The notes: generated by a model from the sequence alone, not told the origin. Positions 1 to 9,466 are shown, numbered from the stretch's first letter. The stretch is DNA of 64,000 bases from Brevinematales bacterium (GCA_020059465.1 JAGVBZ010000025.1:128913-192912); one strand, 5' to 3'. Program-made: numbers and translations.

Positions 1-936
1 GAACTTGATAATTTGACCGGGTTTATTTCCGATAAGAAAATCGATTTTATTTTTATCGAGAGCACGTTTACCGGGGAAGTGTATTATTCGATTAAAAAAC
101 TGCTCCATGAGAAAAATATCGCGCATGTCTTTTTCTCGCACAATATCGATTACCGTGATTTTTTCAACCTCTTCAAAGACACCCCGAAATTTTTTTGGAA
201 AATGTACTATCTTTGGGAGGCATTCAAACTTTACCGTTACGAGAGGCGTCTTTATAAGGAATTCCGTCTGATCTACAGTGTGTCCTACGACGAAACCCCG
301 GCGATAAAAAAAATTGTCCCGGATACCGAGGTTATATGGGTGCCCCCGATAATTCCATACAAAGACACCACCCTCTCCGCTCCGCAGAAGGAAATCCTCG
401 AAACACTGAACAAATCCTCCGCAGGGAAAAAAGTGATCCTATTTACGGGGATTATGGATAAGTCGTCGAATATCCGCGCCGCGAGATGGTTCGCGTTACA
501 AGTAATGCCGCATCTCCTGAAAAGCCTGCCCGAGGCCGAATTCTGGATAGTCGGGAAAAATCCCGGCGATCAGGTACTTTCGCTTCAGAGGGGTCATGTG
601 AAGGTTTATGCCAATGTGCCCGAGATCAATCCATATTTTCATCGCGCCGATCTGGTAGTGGTGCCTATTTTCAACAATGCCGGGGTAAAGATAAAACTGA
701 TCGAGGCATTGCATTTCGGAAAACCCGTGGTTTCCACGTCGCCGGGACTGTACGGATCAGGTCTGCACGATATCGTGCCAAAGGCCGATACCCCGCATGA
801 TTTCGCAGATTCCTGCATGAAGGTGCTGACAGGGGTAACCGATATAAAATCCATGTTCGCGGGTTTTGAGGAAATCTATGACAACCGGAAGATTATCGAT
901 GCTATGAATAAAAAAATATCGGGGTTGAAAAAATAA
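1..936 (+). CDS. Glycosyltransferase family 1 (5' end cut by window edge)
   Basis: The reading frame is open to base 1, so the start lies upstream; the TTG at 13 is only the first possible start inside the window. The visible part (about 311 residues) has the C-terminal half of a GT-B glycosyltransferase: a nucleotide-sugar-binding Rossmann segment with VILFTGIMDKSSN, then VWIVGKNPGD-like and KIKLIEALHFGKPVVST, the glutamate-containing donor-binding region of GT1/GT4 enzymes. It probably adds a sugar from an NDP-sugar to a lipid-linked surface glycan in the cytoplasm. It converges on the next glycosyltransferase gene with only 16 bases between. Donor and acceptor cannot be told. Confidence 0.8.
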   Translation, partial: ELDNLTGFISDKKIDFIFIESTFTGEVYYSIKKLLHEKNIAHVFFSHNIDYRDFFNLFKDTPKFFWKMYYLWEAFKLYRYERRLYKEFRLIYSVSYDETPAIKKIVPDTEVIWVPPIIPYKDTTLSAPQKEILETLNKSSAGKKVILFTGIMDKSSNIRAARWFALQVMPHLLKSLPEAEFWIVGKNPGDQVLSLQRGHVKVYANVPEINPYFHRADLVVVPIFNNAGVKIKLIEALHFGKPVVSTSPGLYGSGLHDIVPKADTPHDFADSCMKVLTGVTDIKSMFAGFEEIYDNRKIIDAMNKKISGLKK

Positions 937-952
937 ACCGTCCGATGAGAAG

Positions 953-1900
953 TTATCCGAAAAGAATTCCCAATAAATTCATCCAGTTGCGGATATTCAG
1001 GAATTTCCTGTACTTCCACGCGATACCCGCAGTCCCGAGATGGGAAAAATGCTCTATGTAGTTTTTATAATACCTGATCGCGTCGTTATAAACTTTTTTC
1101 TCATCGCCGGTCAGTGCGAGATTGTCCCGAACCACCGGAAGGCGGGTGCATTGAACCGCAGCATACCGGTAGTTAAACGTGGTCTTTCTATCCTGAAATA
1201 AGCGCGAGAATTTTCTGCCGATTTTCCGGAAAATATTATCATCCGGCCTATTCCCCGCTCCCAAGGTATTCGCGCCGTGCTGACGGTATCTAACAAGAGG
1301 CTCCGGTACGAATACGATCCCGTGCTCGTATGCGGCGCGAACGGCAAACCACCAATCGTGGGCCTTCTCCCCTACCGGGACAGGAAGAGCGCTCGCTAAT
1401 AAATCTTTTCTGAATAGCGATGTGCATCCCGTGACAAAATTCCCCCATACCAGATAGGTACGGAGTTCTCCGTCTGAGGGAACCGCGCGTTTCATGAACG
1501 CGAACATCGATTCCGCTATCGTTTGACCTTCGGCGTCGATCAATTCGGCATCGGAGCAAATCAAGGATTTTTCTCCGATCGACTGAATCAGACGGGAAAT
1601 TTTGCCGGGGAGCCAGATATCGTCCTGATCGGCAAGCGCGATATAATCTCCCGAACATTTTTTTATCGCCTCGGAAAAATTCCCTATAAAACCCAGGTTC
1701 CGCGAGTTCACAGAATACTTTATTTGATGCCGCCGGGCATATTCTTTTAATATATCTTCGGTGCCGTCGGTGGATGCGTCATCGTTTACGACAATTTCAA
1801 TAGGCGAGTAATTCTGCGCCAGAATTGAATCTATCTGTTCTCTCAGGTATTTCTCTCCGTTATAGGTCGCCATTGCGACCGATACCAAGGGATTAGCCAT
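953..1900 (-). CDS. Glycosyltransferase family 2 (rhamnosyltransferase-like)
   Basis: A 315-residue GT-A enzyme. The N-terminus carries VSVAMATYNGEKYL, NDDASTDGTEDIL (residues about 39-51) and the metal-binding stretch ADQDDIW near residue 93, all hallmarks of GT2 sugar transferases that use dTDP- or UDP-sugars. No membrane segment is evident, so it acts at the cytoplasmic face on a lipid-linked oligosaccharide. It is the last gene of a minus-strand run of five (flippase, GT2, GT1, GT2, GT2) starting at 6416. The 11-base gap to the upstream gene suggests one transcript. Exact sugar specificity is unknown. Confidence 0.85.
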   Translation of the reverse strand: MANPLVSVAMATYNGEKYLREQIDSILAQNYSPIEIVVNDDASTDGTEDILKEYARRHQIKYSVNSRNLGFIGNFSEAIKKCSGDYIALADQDDIWLPGKISRLIQSIGEKSLICSDAELIDAEGQTIAESMFAFMKRAVPSDGELRTYLVWGNFVTGCTSLFRKDLLASALPVPVGEKAHDWWFAVRAAYEHGIVFVPEPLVRYRQHGANTLGAGNRPDDNIFRKIGRKFSRLFQDRKTTFNYRYAAVQCTRLPVVRDNLALTGDEKKVYNDAIRYYKNYIEHFSHLGTAGIAWKYRKFLNIRNWMNLLGILFG

Positions 1901-1911
1901 AATCTCCTCTC

Positions 1912-2763
1912 TTAAATTTTTCCAAAACGCCCCTTTTTATAATCCCTGTACCCCCGCCATACCATTTTCAGCTTTTTCATTTTATCTTTTTCGAATAAAA
2001 GAATCTTGACCAATTCTTTCCGGAACGACCGCATATCGCTTTTACATAATCCGGGAAAACTTTTTTTATACCTATCCCACACATAAAAACGGTTCCGGGT
2101 GATATAATACCGCCGGGTATGTGAATGATGGGTCGCCATCCCCTTGAGAAACAGGAAACTTTCCCTCGACGCGTTTCCCAACGGATGCTCCAAAACCGCT
2201 CGGTTTATCCTGATTATGGTATAACCGCACTGCCGGAGCCGCAGGCAGTACTCCCAATCGACATAATCGATGAATAGCTTTTCCTCGAATGGACCGCATT
2301 TTTCATACGCGGCGAGATTGAGAAGATTTCCCGATGTCATTACCGCGTCAGCGAATTCCCATTCCCCGGGGTAAGGCTCCATCCCGGCGAATTGATGGAA
2401 CGGCGTGAAAATCGCCACAGTAGAATTATCGATACCGTTGGCGGTCTCCAAAAACACGGAGTATGAACCCCCGCCGAAACGGCTGTCCTGATCCATGGTC
2501 AGCAGCCATTCCGCCCCGGACTTGGCAGCCTCCATCGCCCCTTTATTCAATGCCCATGCTATTCCTTTGTTCCCCCCCCCGGCGGAATAAACTGCCCCCG
2601 GAATGCCGCCGATTTTACTTTGCATTGAGGGATCTGGCGTATCCGTATTGTCGATTACGTAAAGCTTTTTTACTAAATCGGCGTTGATACGGACATTTTC
2701 CAAAACAGCGTCGTCAGGATAATATAAAACCATTACCCCGCAGGTATTGTTTTTTGTTATCAT
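1912..2763 (-). CDS. Glycosyltransferase family 2 with internal poly-G tract
   Basis: A rhamnosyltransferase-like GT2 of about 283 residues. The start is set at the ATG at 2763, whose bases overlap the stop of the upstream gene (ATGA); longer upstream starts would run through the neighbour's coding sequence and give an arginine-rich, unconserved N-terminus. Motifs: VMVLYYPDD, VIDNTDTPD, GNKGIAWALNKG, then MDQDSRF (DxD). The glycines before NKGIAW are written as nine consecutive G bases, so slippage would shift the frame near residue 64 and abolish the enzyme. It presumably extends the surface polysaccharide; the sugar is unknown. Confidence 0.85.
   Translation of the reverse strand: MITKNNTCGVMVLYYPDDAVLENVRINADLVKKLYVIDNTDTPDPSMQSKIGGIPGAVYSAGGGNKGIAWALNKGAMEAAKSGAEWLLTMDQDSRFGGGSYSVFLETANGIDNSTVAIFTPFHQFAGMEPYPGEWEFADAVMTSGNLLNLAAYEKCGPFEEKLFIDYVDWEYCLRLRQCGYTIIRINRAVLEHPLGNASRESFLFLKGMATHHSHTRRYYITRNRFYVWDRYKKSFPGLCKSDMRSFRKELVKILLFEKDKMKKLKMVWRGYRDYKKGRFGKI
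2572..2580 (-). repeat. Poly-G tract (G9) inside a glycosyltransferase gene
   Basis: Nine C on the plus strand, that is nine G in the coding strand of the GT2 gene, forming three Gly codons. Mononucleotide G tracts of this length in surface-glycan genes are classic phase-variation sites in other bacteria; here that role is inferred. In the given sequence the gene is in frame. Confidence 0.9.
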
Positions 2764-4007
2764 GATAACGATCCCCCGCGGCGGGATTCGATCTCCGCTA
2801 TCTGCTCCATCCCGTTCCGGATAATTTTCTCCCAGATAAACTTTTCCCGCGAAAGCTCTATCGAGCGTTCGTATTTTTCCTCCAGCCGGACCTGCCCTGC
2901 AAACACTTTCTTTAATTCGGACGCAAGCGCGCCGGTATCGCCGGGAGGAATAATGCACCCGATAGTCCCGTCGGCGGTCACTTCCCTCGATGCGCCGGTA
3001 TCGGTCGATATGATATAATTCCCGAAGTAAAGCGCCTCAACCAGAACAATCCCGTAGCTCTCACGGTACGAGGTCATGGTAAATACCTTCGCACGGTTAT
3101 AATAATCGTACAGGATTTTTTTATCGCGAACCGCCCCGGTTAGAATAATTTTCCCGTTATAGTCCGGATTTGCCTCGATCCAATAATCGTAGAATTCCCT
3201 GAAACACGGGTCTATCTCGCCGATAAAAATAATTTTCCAGTCCTTCATGTCTGTCTGTCCCGCCGCCTGCAGGAGCATTTCACAGTTCTTGTTAGGATCG
3301 CCGATCCTCCCGATATTCAGGATAATGTTTTCCTTTTTCCCATACGGCATTATCTGAAAACCCATTTCCGTAATGCCTGCGTCGTCGGCGCCGTTAGGAA
3401 GCAGGAATAACTTATCGGATATCTGATTTGCATACAAACCGTGTGTCCCCAGCAAATCCATCACCCTCGACGTTTCGACGCTGATATAATCCACTGTTTT
3501 GATCAGTGCCCGGTACTTGGAGACGTGAAAGACGGAGTTCCTGAGCTGATCCAGATGCTCCCGCAACGATTTATTCTTTCCTGAAAAAAGCACCCGTTTA
3601 CCGCAAAGTTCATGTTTCCGGTACGCCATCTCCGACATATCCAATTTCAGCAAAACTTTTCCGGCGGGATTGTTTTTTTTATACTCCCGCGCTATCCAAT
3701 AATTGGGAACAGTAATATGGTAAAGGATAAGCATATCGATGCTTTTAGAATTCTCGCGGATATATTTTCGTATGTTTCGGTTCCTGAAATAGGAAACCAG
3801 TCTCGTCAATCCCCTTGACTCGTTGGGAATTTTTATATTTTTTACCCCGCGAAATTCGTCGGGAGCCTGAGAAAAATCGGAGTAATTGACAAACATGCAT
3901 TCGATACCGAATAGGGAGTGCAGGTATACCATAATCATCCCGGTATCCTTATAGAGCATTTCCCATGAGACACCCAGCACGAATACAGCTGCCCGTTTTA
4001 TCTGCAT
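2760..4007 (-). CDS. Glycosyltransferase family 1
   Basis: A GT-B transferase of about 415 residues. I chose the ATG at 4007 (MQIKRAAVF) because a purine-rich site (AGGGGGAGT) lies just upstream; the longer frame would overlap the previous gene's 3' end. The C-terminal half has NIGRIGDPNKNCEMLLQAA, KIIFIGEIDP and ESYGIVLVEALYFGNYIIST with the E-x7-E arrangement that binds the nucleotide sugar. It lies 10 bases after a GT2 gene and overlaps the next GT2 gene by four bases, so the three are probably co-translated. Likely role: assembling the repeat unit of an O-antigen-like or exopolysaccharide chain. Confidence 0.85.
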   Translation of the reverse strand: MQIKRAAVFVLGVSWEMLYKDTGMIMVYLHSLFGIECMFVNYSDFSQAPDEFRGVKNIKIPNESRGLTRLVSYFRNRNIRKYIRENSKSIDMLILYHITVPNYWIAREYKKNNPAGKVLLKLDMSEMAYRKHELCGKRVLFSGKNKSLREHLDQLRNSVFHVSKYRALIKTVDYISVETSRVMDLLGTHGLYANQISDKLFLLPNGADDAGITEMGFQIMPYGKKENIILNIGRIGDPNKNCEMLLQAAGQTDMKDWKIIFIGEIDPCFREFYDYWIEANPDYNGKIILTGAVRDKKILYDYYNRAKVFTMTSYRESYGIVLVEALYFGNYIISTDTGASREVTADGTIGCIIPPGDTGALASELKKVFAGQVRLEEKYERSIELSREKFIWEKIIRNGMEQIAEIESRRGGSLS

Positions 4008-4017
4008 GAACTCCCCC

Positions 4018-4953
4018 TTAGAAATATCGCAGCCGGCGGCATCTTGTGAAAAAAATACGGTTTTCCCTGAAAGAGTATCTTCGTCTGAAAACATCCACAA
4101 ACATTTCGAATATTATGGACGATAGAAAGAAAAATCGGTATAGGAAGTATATGAAGCGGGGGGCATGCTTCCGGTAAAAAAGCATTTTGCTCACATTATA
4201 CATGATTCTTTTGGGATTGGATTCCCTAAAACTTTTTCCCTCGAGATGGATTATTTTCGGCCCGGAAATAATCATCCGTTTCCATCCTGCCAAAAACATT
4301 CTGTACTGCCACTCGACTTCCTCGGAATACATGAAAAAATCCGGATCGAACGCCCCGATATCATCGATGACATCTCTGGAAACAAACATGTCGGCGCCCG
4401 AAACCACATCCGCATCAAATGCATCGAATCCGTCTTCGATATTATGCGAGAAAACAAACGGGGTATTCTTCACTTTTCGTAACCTGATTGCCCGGAGAAG
4501 CTCGCCGAAAAGATGAAACCAGCGTTCCTTAAGTTCCCGCCTGAGATGATGGAACGGCCCATACGAAAGCGAAGGAGTTTCATTTTCATCTAGAAGTATG
4601 GCGCCGATACATCCGATCTTTTCATTAACCCGTGATTCCATAAAATCGAAAAATATCCTCGCGGCGTTATTTAGAAGGATGGTATCCGAGTTGAGAAGAA
4701 ATAGGTACTTTCCTTTGGCTTCCCTTATTCCCATGATGTTCGCATTCCCGAAACCTGCGTTTACGCCGTTTTTTATTATTTTCACTTTCGGAAACTTTCG
4801 CGGAATTTCTTCCATCGAATTGTCTACGGAGGCATTATCGACCAAGATCACTTCGAATTTAATATTTTTCGTCCGTTCGAAAATGGACTTGAGACAATTC
4901 ATAGTAATATTGCAGGTATTATAATTGACGATGATAAACGATACGTCTGTCAA
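4018..4953 (-). CDS. Glycosyltransferase family 2 (RfbF/WbbL-like)
   Basis: A 311-residue GT2 beginning MTDVSFIIVNYNT, followed by LVDNASVDNS, LNSDTILL (DxD region near residue 95) and a later EEVEWQYR acidic motif, the pattern of WbbL/RfbF-type rhamnosyltransferases. The C-terminal 40 residues are aromatic and basic, which may attach it to the membrane. Its start overlaps the flippase stop by four bases (ATGA), indicating translational coupling within the polysaccharide operon. Specificity cannot be deduced. Confidence 0.85.
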   Translation of the reverse strand: MTDVSFIIVNYNTCNITMNCLKSIFERTKNIKFEVILVDNASVDNSMEEIPRKFPKVKIIKNGVNAGFGNANIMGIREAKGKYLFLLNSDTILLNNAARIFFDFMESRVNEKIGCIGAILLDENETPSLSYGPFHHLRRELKERWFHLFGELLRAIRLRKVKNTPFVFSHNIEDGFDAFDADVVSGADMFVSRDVIDDIGAFDPDFFMYSEEVEWQYRMFLAGWKRMIISGPKIIHLEGKSFRESNPKRIMYNVSKMLFYRKHAPRFIYFLYRFFFLSSIIFEMFVDVFRRRYSFRENRIFFTRCRRLRYF

Positions 4954-6416
4954 GCATTCCCTCCATTCCCGCGTGAAAAGAGTCTTTTATAGATCTTTTC
5001 GAAAAGATCGTAGAGTATCTTTTCCTTGAGCAGTAGCAGGATTCCCAAATAGATAACTCCTCCCATACCGCCGAAGATTAATAGACAAAACAATGCCGAA
5101 TCAATAGGGAGTAAACGTAAAAAATACACTGCCGCAGCCATGACGGCCGCCGCAAAAAAGTATTTAAGATTGTTTGCCTTGAAAAGGAATTGCTTAATAT
5201 CCTTGAAGCCGAAAAGTGAGGAAATGATTACCTGCGAAAGATACCCGACCAGCATTCCGACAGCCGCGCCTATACCCTGGAATCTGGGGATGAGAATAAC
5301 CAGCGCGACCGCCTGCACTGCCAGCGATGCGCCCAGGGTAATCAAATACTGCACATCCCGTTTCATACCGACCAGTATCTGCAGAGATGTGATATAGGCG
5401 AAACCAACTAATACCATAGCTCCGGAAAGAACCTGTAAAATCGGAATGGAACCTGTATATTTCTCCCCGCCGATCAGCATAACGATTTCCGGCGCAACTA
5501 AAACCGTCCCTGCAAAGAGCGGTAATGTAAGAAGCAGGTACGCTTTAACAGACAAGTCCATCTTCTCGAAAAACTCCACAAGCCTGTTCTGCGCGAAATA
5601 ATAGGAAACCCTCGGGAGAATCACCCATGACAGGGAATTGGTTACCGAGAGCGCGATAAGTACCACCTTATCCGCCACTCCGTATAATCCGACAATTCTG
5701 TCGGCCTCTGCACCCAGAAGCAATCCCATCAGCGTCTTATCGAGATTGACAACCAGAACAGTAAAAATGTTGATGACGAAAAAGATGCCGATTCCCTTGA
5801 AATGTTCGGTGATTTTCAGTCCCTTCAGGGAAAACTTTACATATTTCCCGCTGAACAGGATATTGATCAAATTCGCCCCGTGTGTAACAATCAGCCAGAA
5901 TAGCGCATATAGAATATAATGTGCAGGTTCGCGGATAAAGACGAAGATCAAGGCAATGAAAACAAGTTTGAATGCAAAATTCCGGATGGTGATGAACTTA
6001 TAATTCTCTAACCCCTGAAAAAGCCAGTCAATCGAAAAAGCATTCAATAAAAGCCCCAGAGAAATAATCCCATATAAGGCCGGGTCAGCTTTCATTTTAT
6101 CTATGAAAAGGAACATAGTTAGAAAAATGACAAACGAGAGGAGAGACGTTATAAAGTTTATGAGCATAATGCCAGAAAACCCTGTATTTAAGGCATCTTT
6201 ATTATCCCGGTTCGCTGATATGATGCGAATTGCATAAAGCGGCGTAATTAAAATCGCGAACATCCCGAAATTCGATGCAAAGGCCTGAGCGAATGTAAAC
6301 TTCCCCAAACCATCCGGGCCTAAAACCCGTGTAATGTAAGGAAAAGTGATGAGAGGGAAAAGCGTATTCAGCACGGTTAACGCAGTATTATAGACGAAAT
6401 TTTTCTTGATTGACAT
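4950..6416 (-). CDS. Wzx-type polysaccharide flippase (PST/MOP superfamily)
   Basis: A 488-residue, highly hydrophobic protein with about 12-14 membrane segments. It opens with the family's typical N-terminus (NFVYNTALTVLNTLFPLI, then YITRVLGPDGLGKF). Such proteins flip undecaprenyl-linked oligosaccharide units from the cytoplasmic to the periplasmic face for polymerisation. It is the first gene of the minus-strand glycan operon 953-6416 and is coupled to the downstream GT2 by a four-base overlap. A Wzy/WaaL-like protein at 9535-10863 would be its natural partner. Confidence 0.9.
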   Translation of the reverse strand: MSIKKNFVYNTALTVLNTLFPLITFPYITRVLGPDGLGKFTFAQAFASNFGMFAILITPLYAIRIISANRDNKDALNTGFSGIMLINFITSLLSFVIFLTMFLFIDKMKADPALYGIISLGLLLNAFSIDWLFQGLENYKFITIRNFAFKLVFIALIFVFIREPAHYILYALFWLIVTHGANLINILFSGKYVKFSLKGLKITEHFKGIGIFFVINIFTVLVVNLDKTLMGLLLGAEADRIVGLYGVADKVVLIALSVTNSLSWVILPRVSYYFAQNRLVEFFEKMDLSVKAYLLLTLPLFAGTVLVAPEIVMLIGGEKYTGSIPILQVLSGAMVLVGFAYITSLQILVGMKRDVQYLITLGASLAVQAVALVILIPRFQGIGAAVGMLVGYLSQVIISSLFGFKDIKQFLFKANNLKYFFAAAVMAAAVYFLRLLPIDSALFCLLIFGGMGGVIYLGILLLLKEKILYDLFEKIYKRLFSRGNGGNA

Positions 6417-6723
6417 GACAGATTATCCCCGTTTTAGAAGCGCGTTATTATACTCCTATCATGTAAAAACCGCAATCAAATCGAAAATTTCCATTCTTCA
6501 TACCGGGCAAATCCCTTAAAAAATATTTCATATTCATAACATGATAATTTCTACATCTCTATTCATCGTTTATATATTTGCGAAACTGCAAACAATACTT
6601 TATAATAACTCGGGTTGTTCAGTATCTATATTTCGTTAACCGTAAACGGTGAATTATTAAAGGTCACTTATTATCCGGTTATGGAAATATGATTTTTACA
6701 CTAATAATTAACCGGAGATTTTT
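6417..6723. other. Divergent intergenic region
   Basis: 307 bases, AT-rich, between the minus-strand flippase operon and the plus-strand methyltransferase. It must hold promoters for both directions, but I see no clear -35/-10 pair. A purine-rich site (ACCGGAGA) precedes the ATG at 6724. No ORF or RNA gene recognised. Confidence 0.5.
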
Positions 6724-7368
6724 ATGGGGCATACGGATAAACCAAACGTATACTACGAGGGGCATCGGCCGGAAATGGTCGATTTTGTGCCGATCGGGTG
6801 TAAACGAGTCCTTGAGGTCGGATGCGGGAAAGGGGCGTTCGGGGCCGCTATAAAGGAACGAAACGGCGCGGAGGTTTGGGGCATTGAAATAATGGAGGAA
6901 TACGGAAAGACCGCGAAGAAACAGTTAGATAAGGTAATGATTGGCGATTTTGAGGTTCTTTTGGAAAAACTCCCGGAAAATTATTTCGACTGCGCGGTAT
7001 TTAACGATTCCCTCGAGCATATGAGAGATCATTATAAAGTATTGACCGAAGTAAAAAAGCGCCTGGTTCCGGGCGGTTATATTTCGGCTTCAATCCCAAA
7101 TTTCCGATTCTATAGAAACATTAAAGAAGTATTGTTTAAGAAAGAGTTCCAGTATATGTCTGCCGGTATTCTGGATTATACACATTACCGATTTTTTACT
7201 AAGAAAAGCATTGTCCGAACATTGAACGAATGCGGGTATGAGATCGTGACGCTTGAGGGAATAAGCGAGGATAAAAACAGAAAACTTCGTCTGCTGAATT
7301 TTCTGCTCTTCGGGTTTCTCAGCGATATGAAATATGTTCAATTCGGACTGACGGCGAAATCGGTATAA
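6724..7368 (+). CDS. Class I SAM-dependent methyltransferase
   Basis: A 214-residue methyltransferase of the Methyltransf_11/23 type. SAM-binding motif I is VLEVGCGKGAFG (about residues 31-42), followed by GIEIMEEYGKTA and the motif IV-like FDCAVFNDSLEHM, with a typical late VPGGYISASIPN. Position inside a glycan locus suggests it methylates a sugar or lipid-linked glycan, or a nucleotide sugar. It starts a plus-strand group with an FkbM methyltransferase and a GT2. The substrate is not evident. Confidence 0.85.
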   Translation: MGHTDKPNVYYEGHRPEMVDFVPIGCKRVLEVGCGKGAFGAAIKERNGAEVWGIEIMEEYGKTAKKQLDKVMIGDFEVLLEKLPENYFDCAVFNDSLEHMRDHYKVLTEVKKRLVPGGYISASIPNFRFYRNIKEVLFKKEFQYMSAGILDYTHYRFFTKKSIVRTLNECGYEIVTLEGISEDKNRKLRLLNFLLFGFLSDMKYVQFGLTAKSV

Positions 7369-7541
7369 AGAAATTTTTTTTCTGCGGGCGCTCGCATCTT
7401 TATTTGATCCGTGCGGCCTGCTTATGATTAAAATTACCCTCCGCCATTCCTTTGACTTTTTTACCCTCCGGTTTTAACCTATATGTCAAAATATAATTAT
7501 AACAATTTGAAAACAAGGAAAACCCGTTCGCAGGAGCGTCT

Positions 7542-8273
7542 ATGATTTCGTTTATCAAACACCTCATTCCAAAATCGTTTTTTCTCCCGATGCAATACAC
7601 TTATTATAAGCTGAGAGGACGCTTGGAAGAAGAAATATTTTTAGTGAAGGATTTCGTCGATAAAGAAAAAATCTCGCTGGATATCGGTGCGAATTTCGGA
7701 TTATTCAGCTTGGTTTTAGGAAAGCTCTGCTCTCATGTCGAGGCTTTCGAGCCTCTTCCGCTTCCTGCCGGGTATCTCTCCGCATACGCAAAACGAAAGA
7801 AGAATATTACTGTTCATCAGATAGGATTATCCGATGCTGACGGCGAGCTTATGCTGAATGTGCCCTGCGACAAAAAAGGAAATTTATTGACAGGCTATGC
7901 TTCGTTCACCCCGATCGACCCTCCGTCGAAGCAGTTTCCGGTTCCGGTAAAAAAGCTGGACGACTTTCAATTCACGAATGTCGGTTTTATTAAAATCGAC
8001 GTCGAGGGGTTTGAGCGTGAGGTATTAAAGGGCGCCGAAAAAACAATTATGCGTGAAAAACCCGTCATTCTTATCGAAATAGAAGAACGGCATTTAAATA
8101 AACGCGACATGTCGGTGAACAATACTTTTCAGATTTTTCAGAAAATGAATTACTCGGGCCAATTCTATCACCAGGGAAAGTTTTTCCCAATCTCGGATTT
8201 TTCAGTCTCCCGGCATCAGCAGGAGGGAGTGTGTTATATCAATAATTTCTTCTTTTTACCAAACGATAAGTAA
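7542..8273 (+). CDS. FkbM family methyltransferase
   Basis: A 243-residue protein with the FkbM signature: SLDIGANFGLFSLVLG (SAM motif I, about residues 46-61), VEAFEPLP, and FIKIDVEGFEREVLKGA (about 148-164), then an acidic VILIEIEERH. FkbM enzymes O-methylate hydroxyl groups of polyketides or sugars, and copies in polysaccharide loci usually cap or decorate glycans. A good ribosome site (CAGGAG) precedes the ATG. Only two bases separate it from the following GT2 gene. A second FkbM gene lies at 19327-20127. Confidence 0.88.
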   Translation: MISFIKHLIPKSFFLPMQYTYYKLRGRLEEEIFLVKDFVDKEKISLDIGANFGLFSLVLGKLCSHVEAFEPLPLPAGYLSAYAKRKKNITVHQIGLSDADGELMLNVPCDKKGNLLTGYASFTPIDPPSKQFPVPVKKLDDFQFTNVGFIKIDVEGFEREVLKGAEKTIMREKPVILIEIEERHLNKRDMSVNNTFQIFQKMNYSGQFYHQGKFFPISDFSVSRHQQEGVCYINNFFFLPNDK

Positions 8274-8275
8274 AA

Positions 8276-9466
8276 ATGGGTAAAACATATATCGTTTTAG
8301 TCAATTTCTTAGGATGGAAGGATACCGTCGAATGCATCGAAAGTCTTTTGCATCTGCGAAACCCGGACTTCCAGATAGTTGTCTGCGAAAACAATTCTCC
8401 GAACAATTCTTTCGAGTATCTGCACGATTGGGCAAAAGGGAAACTGCAGCCCGAATTTGAAACCCCCGAACCATTGCGTTCTTATGTCAATCCGTTGACA
8501 GCAAAACCGCTTCCGGTGATCAGCTACAATCGTGAAGAGGCCGAAAAAGGCGGGAATATCGCGGGGGAAAGAAAAATCGAACAGGAGATCTCCGGCAGAA
8601 AATACCCCGGATATTCCTGCCGCTATCCTATAATACTGATAGAATCCGGGGGAAATCTCGGATTCAGTATTGGAAATAATATCGGAATCGGATACGGCGC
8701 ATCAAAAAAAGATGCGGACTATTTCTGGATACTGAATAACGATATGATCTGCGATCCGGGTTCGCTCGACGCATTGATCGCCGCTGTTGAGAAAGACGAA
8801 TCGATCGGCGCCGCCGGCGGGCGTATCTATGCCTATCATGACCCGGAGATTATCCAATGCCTCGGGGGTACGGACGCATTGACATGGAAATCGACCGGAC
8901 GATGTATCAATGAATTTATCCCGGATTCCAGCGGCTTCGATACGGAATTCGATATCCCCGGGTATGTTCACGGCGGATGCATGTTCTATAAATCCGAAGC
9001 GTTACTCCGAAGCGGAATGTTCGATGAAAATTATTTCATGTGGACAGAGGACGCCGACCTCTCGTTAACGACTAAAAATCTGGGATATCGTCTTATCTAT
9101 TGTCCCGGCGCGCGCATATGGCACAAGGAAGGGGGAAGTACGGTATCGGGAAAAACACTGCGCGTACTGGGAAAAGATAAGCCCTATCAATCGGTAAGCC
9201 GTTTCGTAATAACCGTTTACTACCATCTCCGGAATCATTTATATTTCGTACGTAAATTCTTCCCGGGTAAAACATTCCTTTATTTTCTCACCCGTTCTCT
9301 GCCCTTTGCGGTAAAAAAGACCGCGGCGGTTCTTTTTCTCTACGATTTCAAATGGCGGAGGCTGAAACTTGTTTTCCGGGGATTATGGGACGGGGTATTC
9401 CGGCGAATGGGTAAACGCATCGATCCGTATGAGTACGGAAAAATCCGTGAGAATCGCAGTCAGTAG
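8276..9466 (+). CDS. Glycosyltransferase family 2 with an insertion
   Basis: A 396-residue GT2. The first Rossmann part (YIVLVNFLGWKDTVECIESL, VCENNSPNNS) is followed by about 60 extra polar residues before the usual ESGGNLGFSIGNNIGI segment; such an insertion is not usual in compact GT2 enzymes. The catalytic part has WILNNDM (DxD-like, about residue 159) and FMWTEDADLSL. The C-terminal 90 residues are basic and aromatic, likely membrane-associated. It follows the FkbM methyltransferase after two bases and converges with the O-antigen polymerase-like gene. Sugar and acceptor unknown. Confidence 0.85.
   Translation: MGKTYIVLVNFLGWKDTVECIESLLHLRNPDFQIVVCENNSPNNSFEYLHDWAKGKLQPEFETPEPLRSYVNPLTAKPLPVISYNREEAEKGGNIAGERKIEQEISGRKYPGYSCRYPIILIESGGNLGFSIGNNIGIGYGASKKDADYFWILNNDMICDPGSLDALIAAVEKDESIGAAGGRIYAYHDPEIIQCLGGTDALTWKSTGRCINEFIPDSSGFDTEFDIPGYVHGGCMFYKSEALLRSGMFDENYFMWTEDADLSLTTKNLGYRLIYCPGARIWHKEGGSTVSGKTLRVLGKDKPYQSVSRFVITVYYHLRNHLYFVRKFFPGKTFLYFLTRSLPFAVKKTAAVLFLYDFKWRRLKLVFRGLWDGVFRRMGKRIDPYEYGKIRENRSQ

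Noticed and set aside
311-318. Run of eight A in the first glycosyltransferase gene considered as a slippage site
   Set aside because: Poly-A of this length is common in AT-rich genes; codons are ordinary Lys and the tract is short, so it was not listed as a switch.
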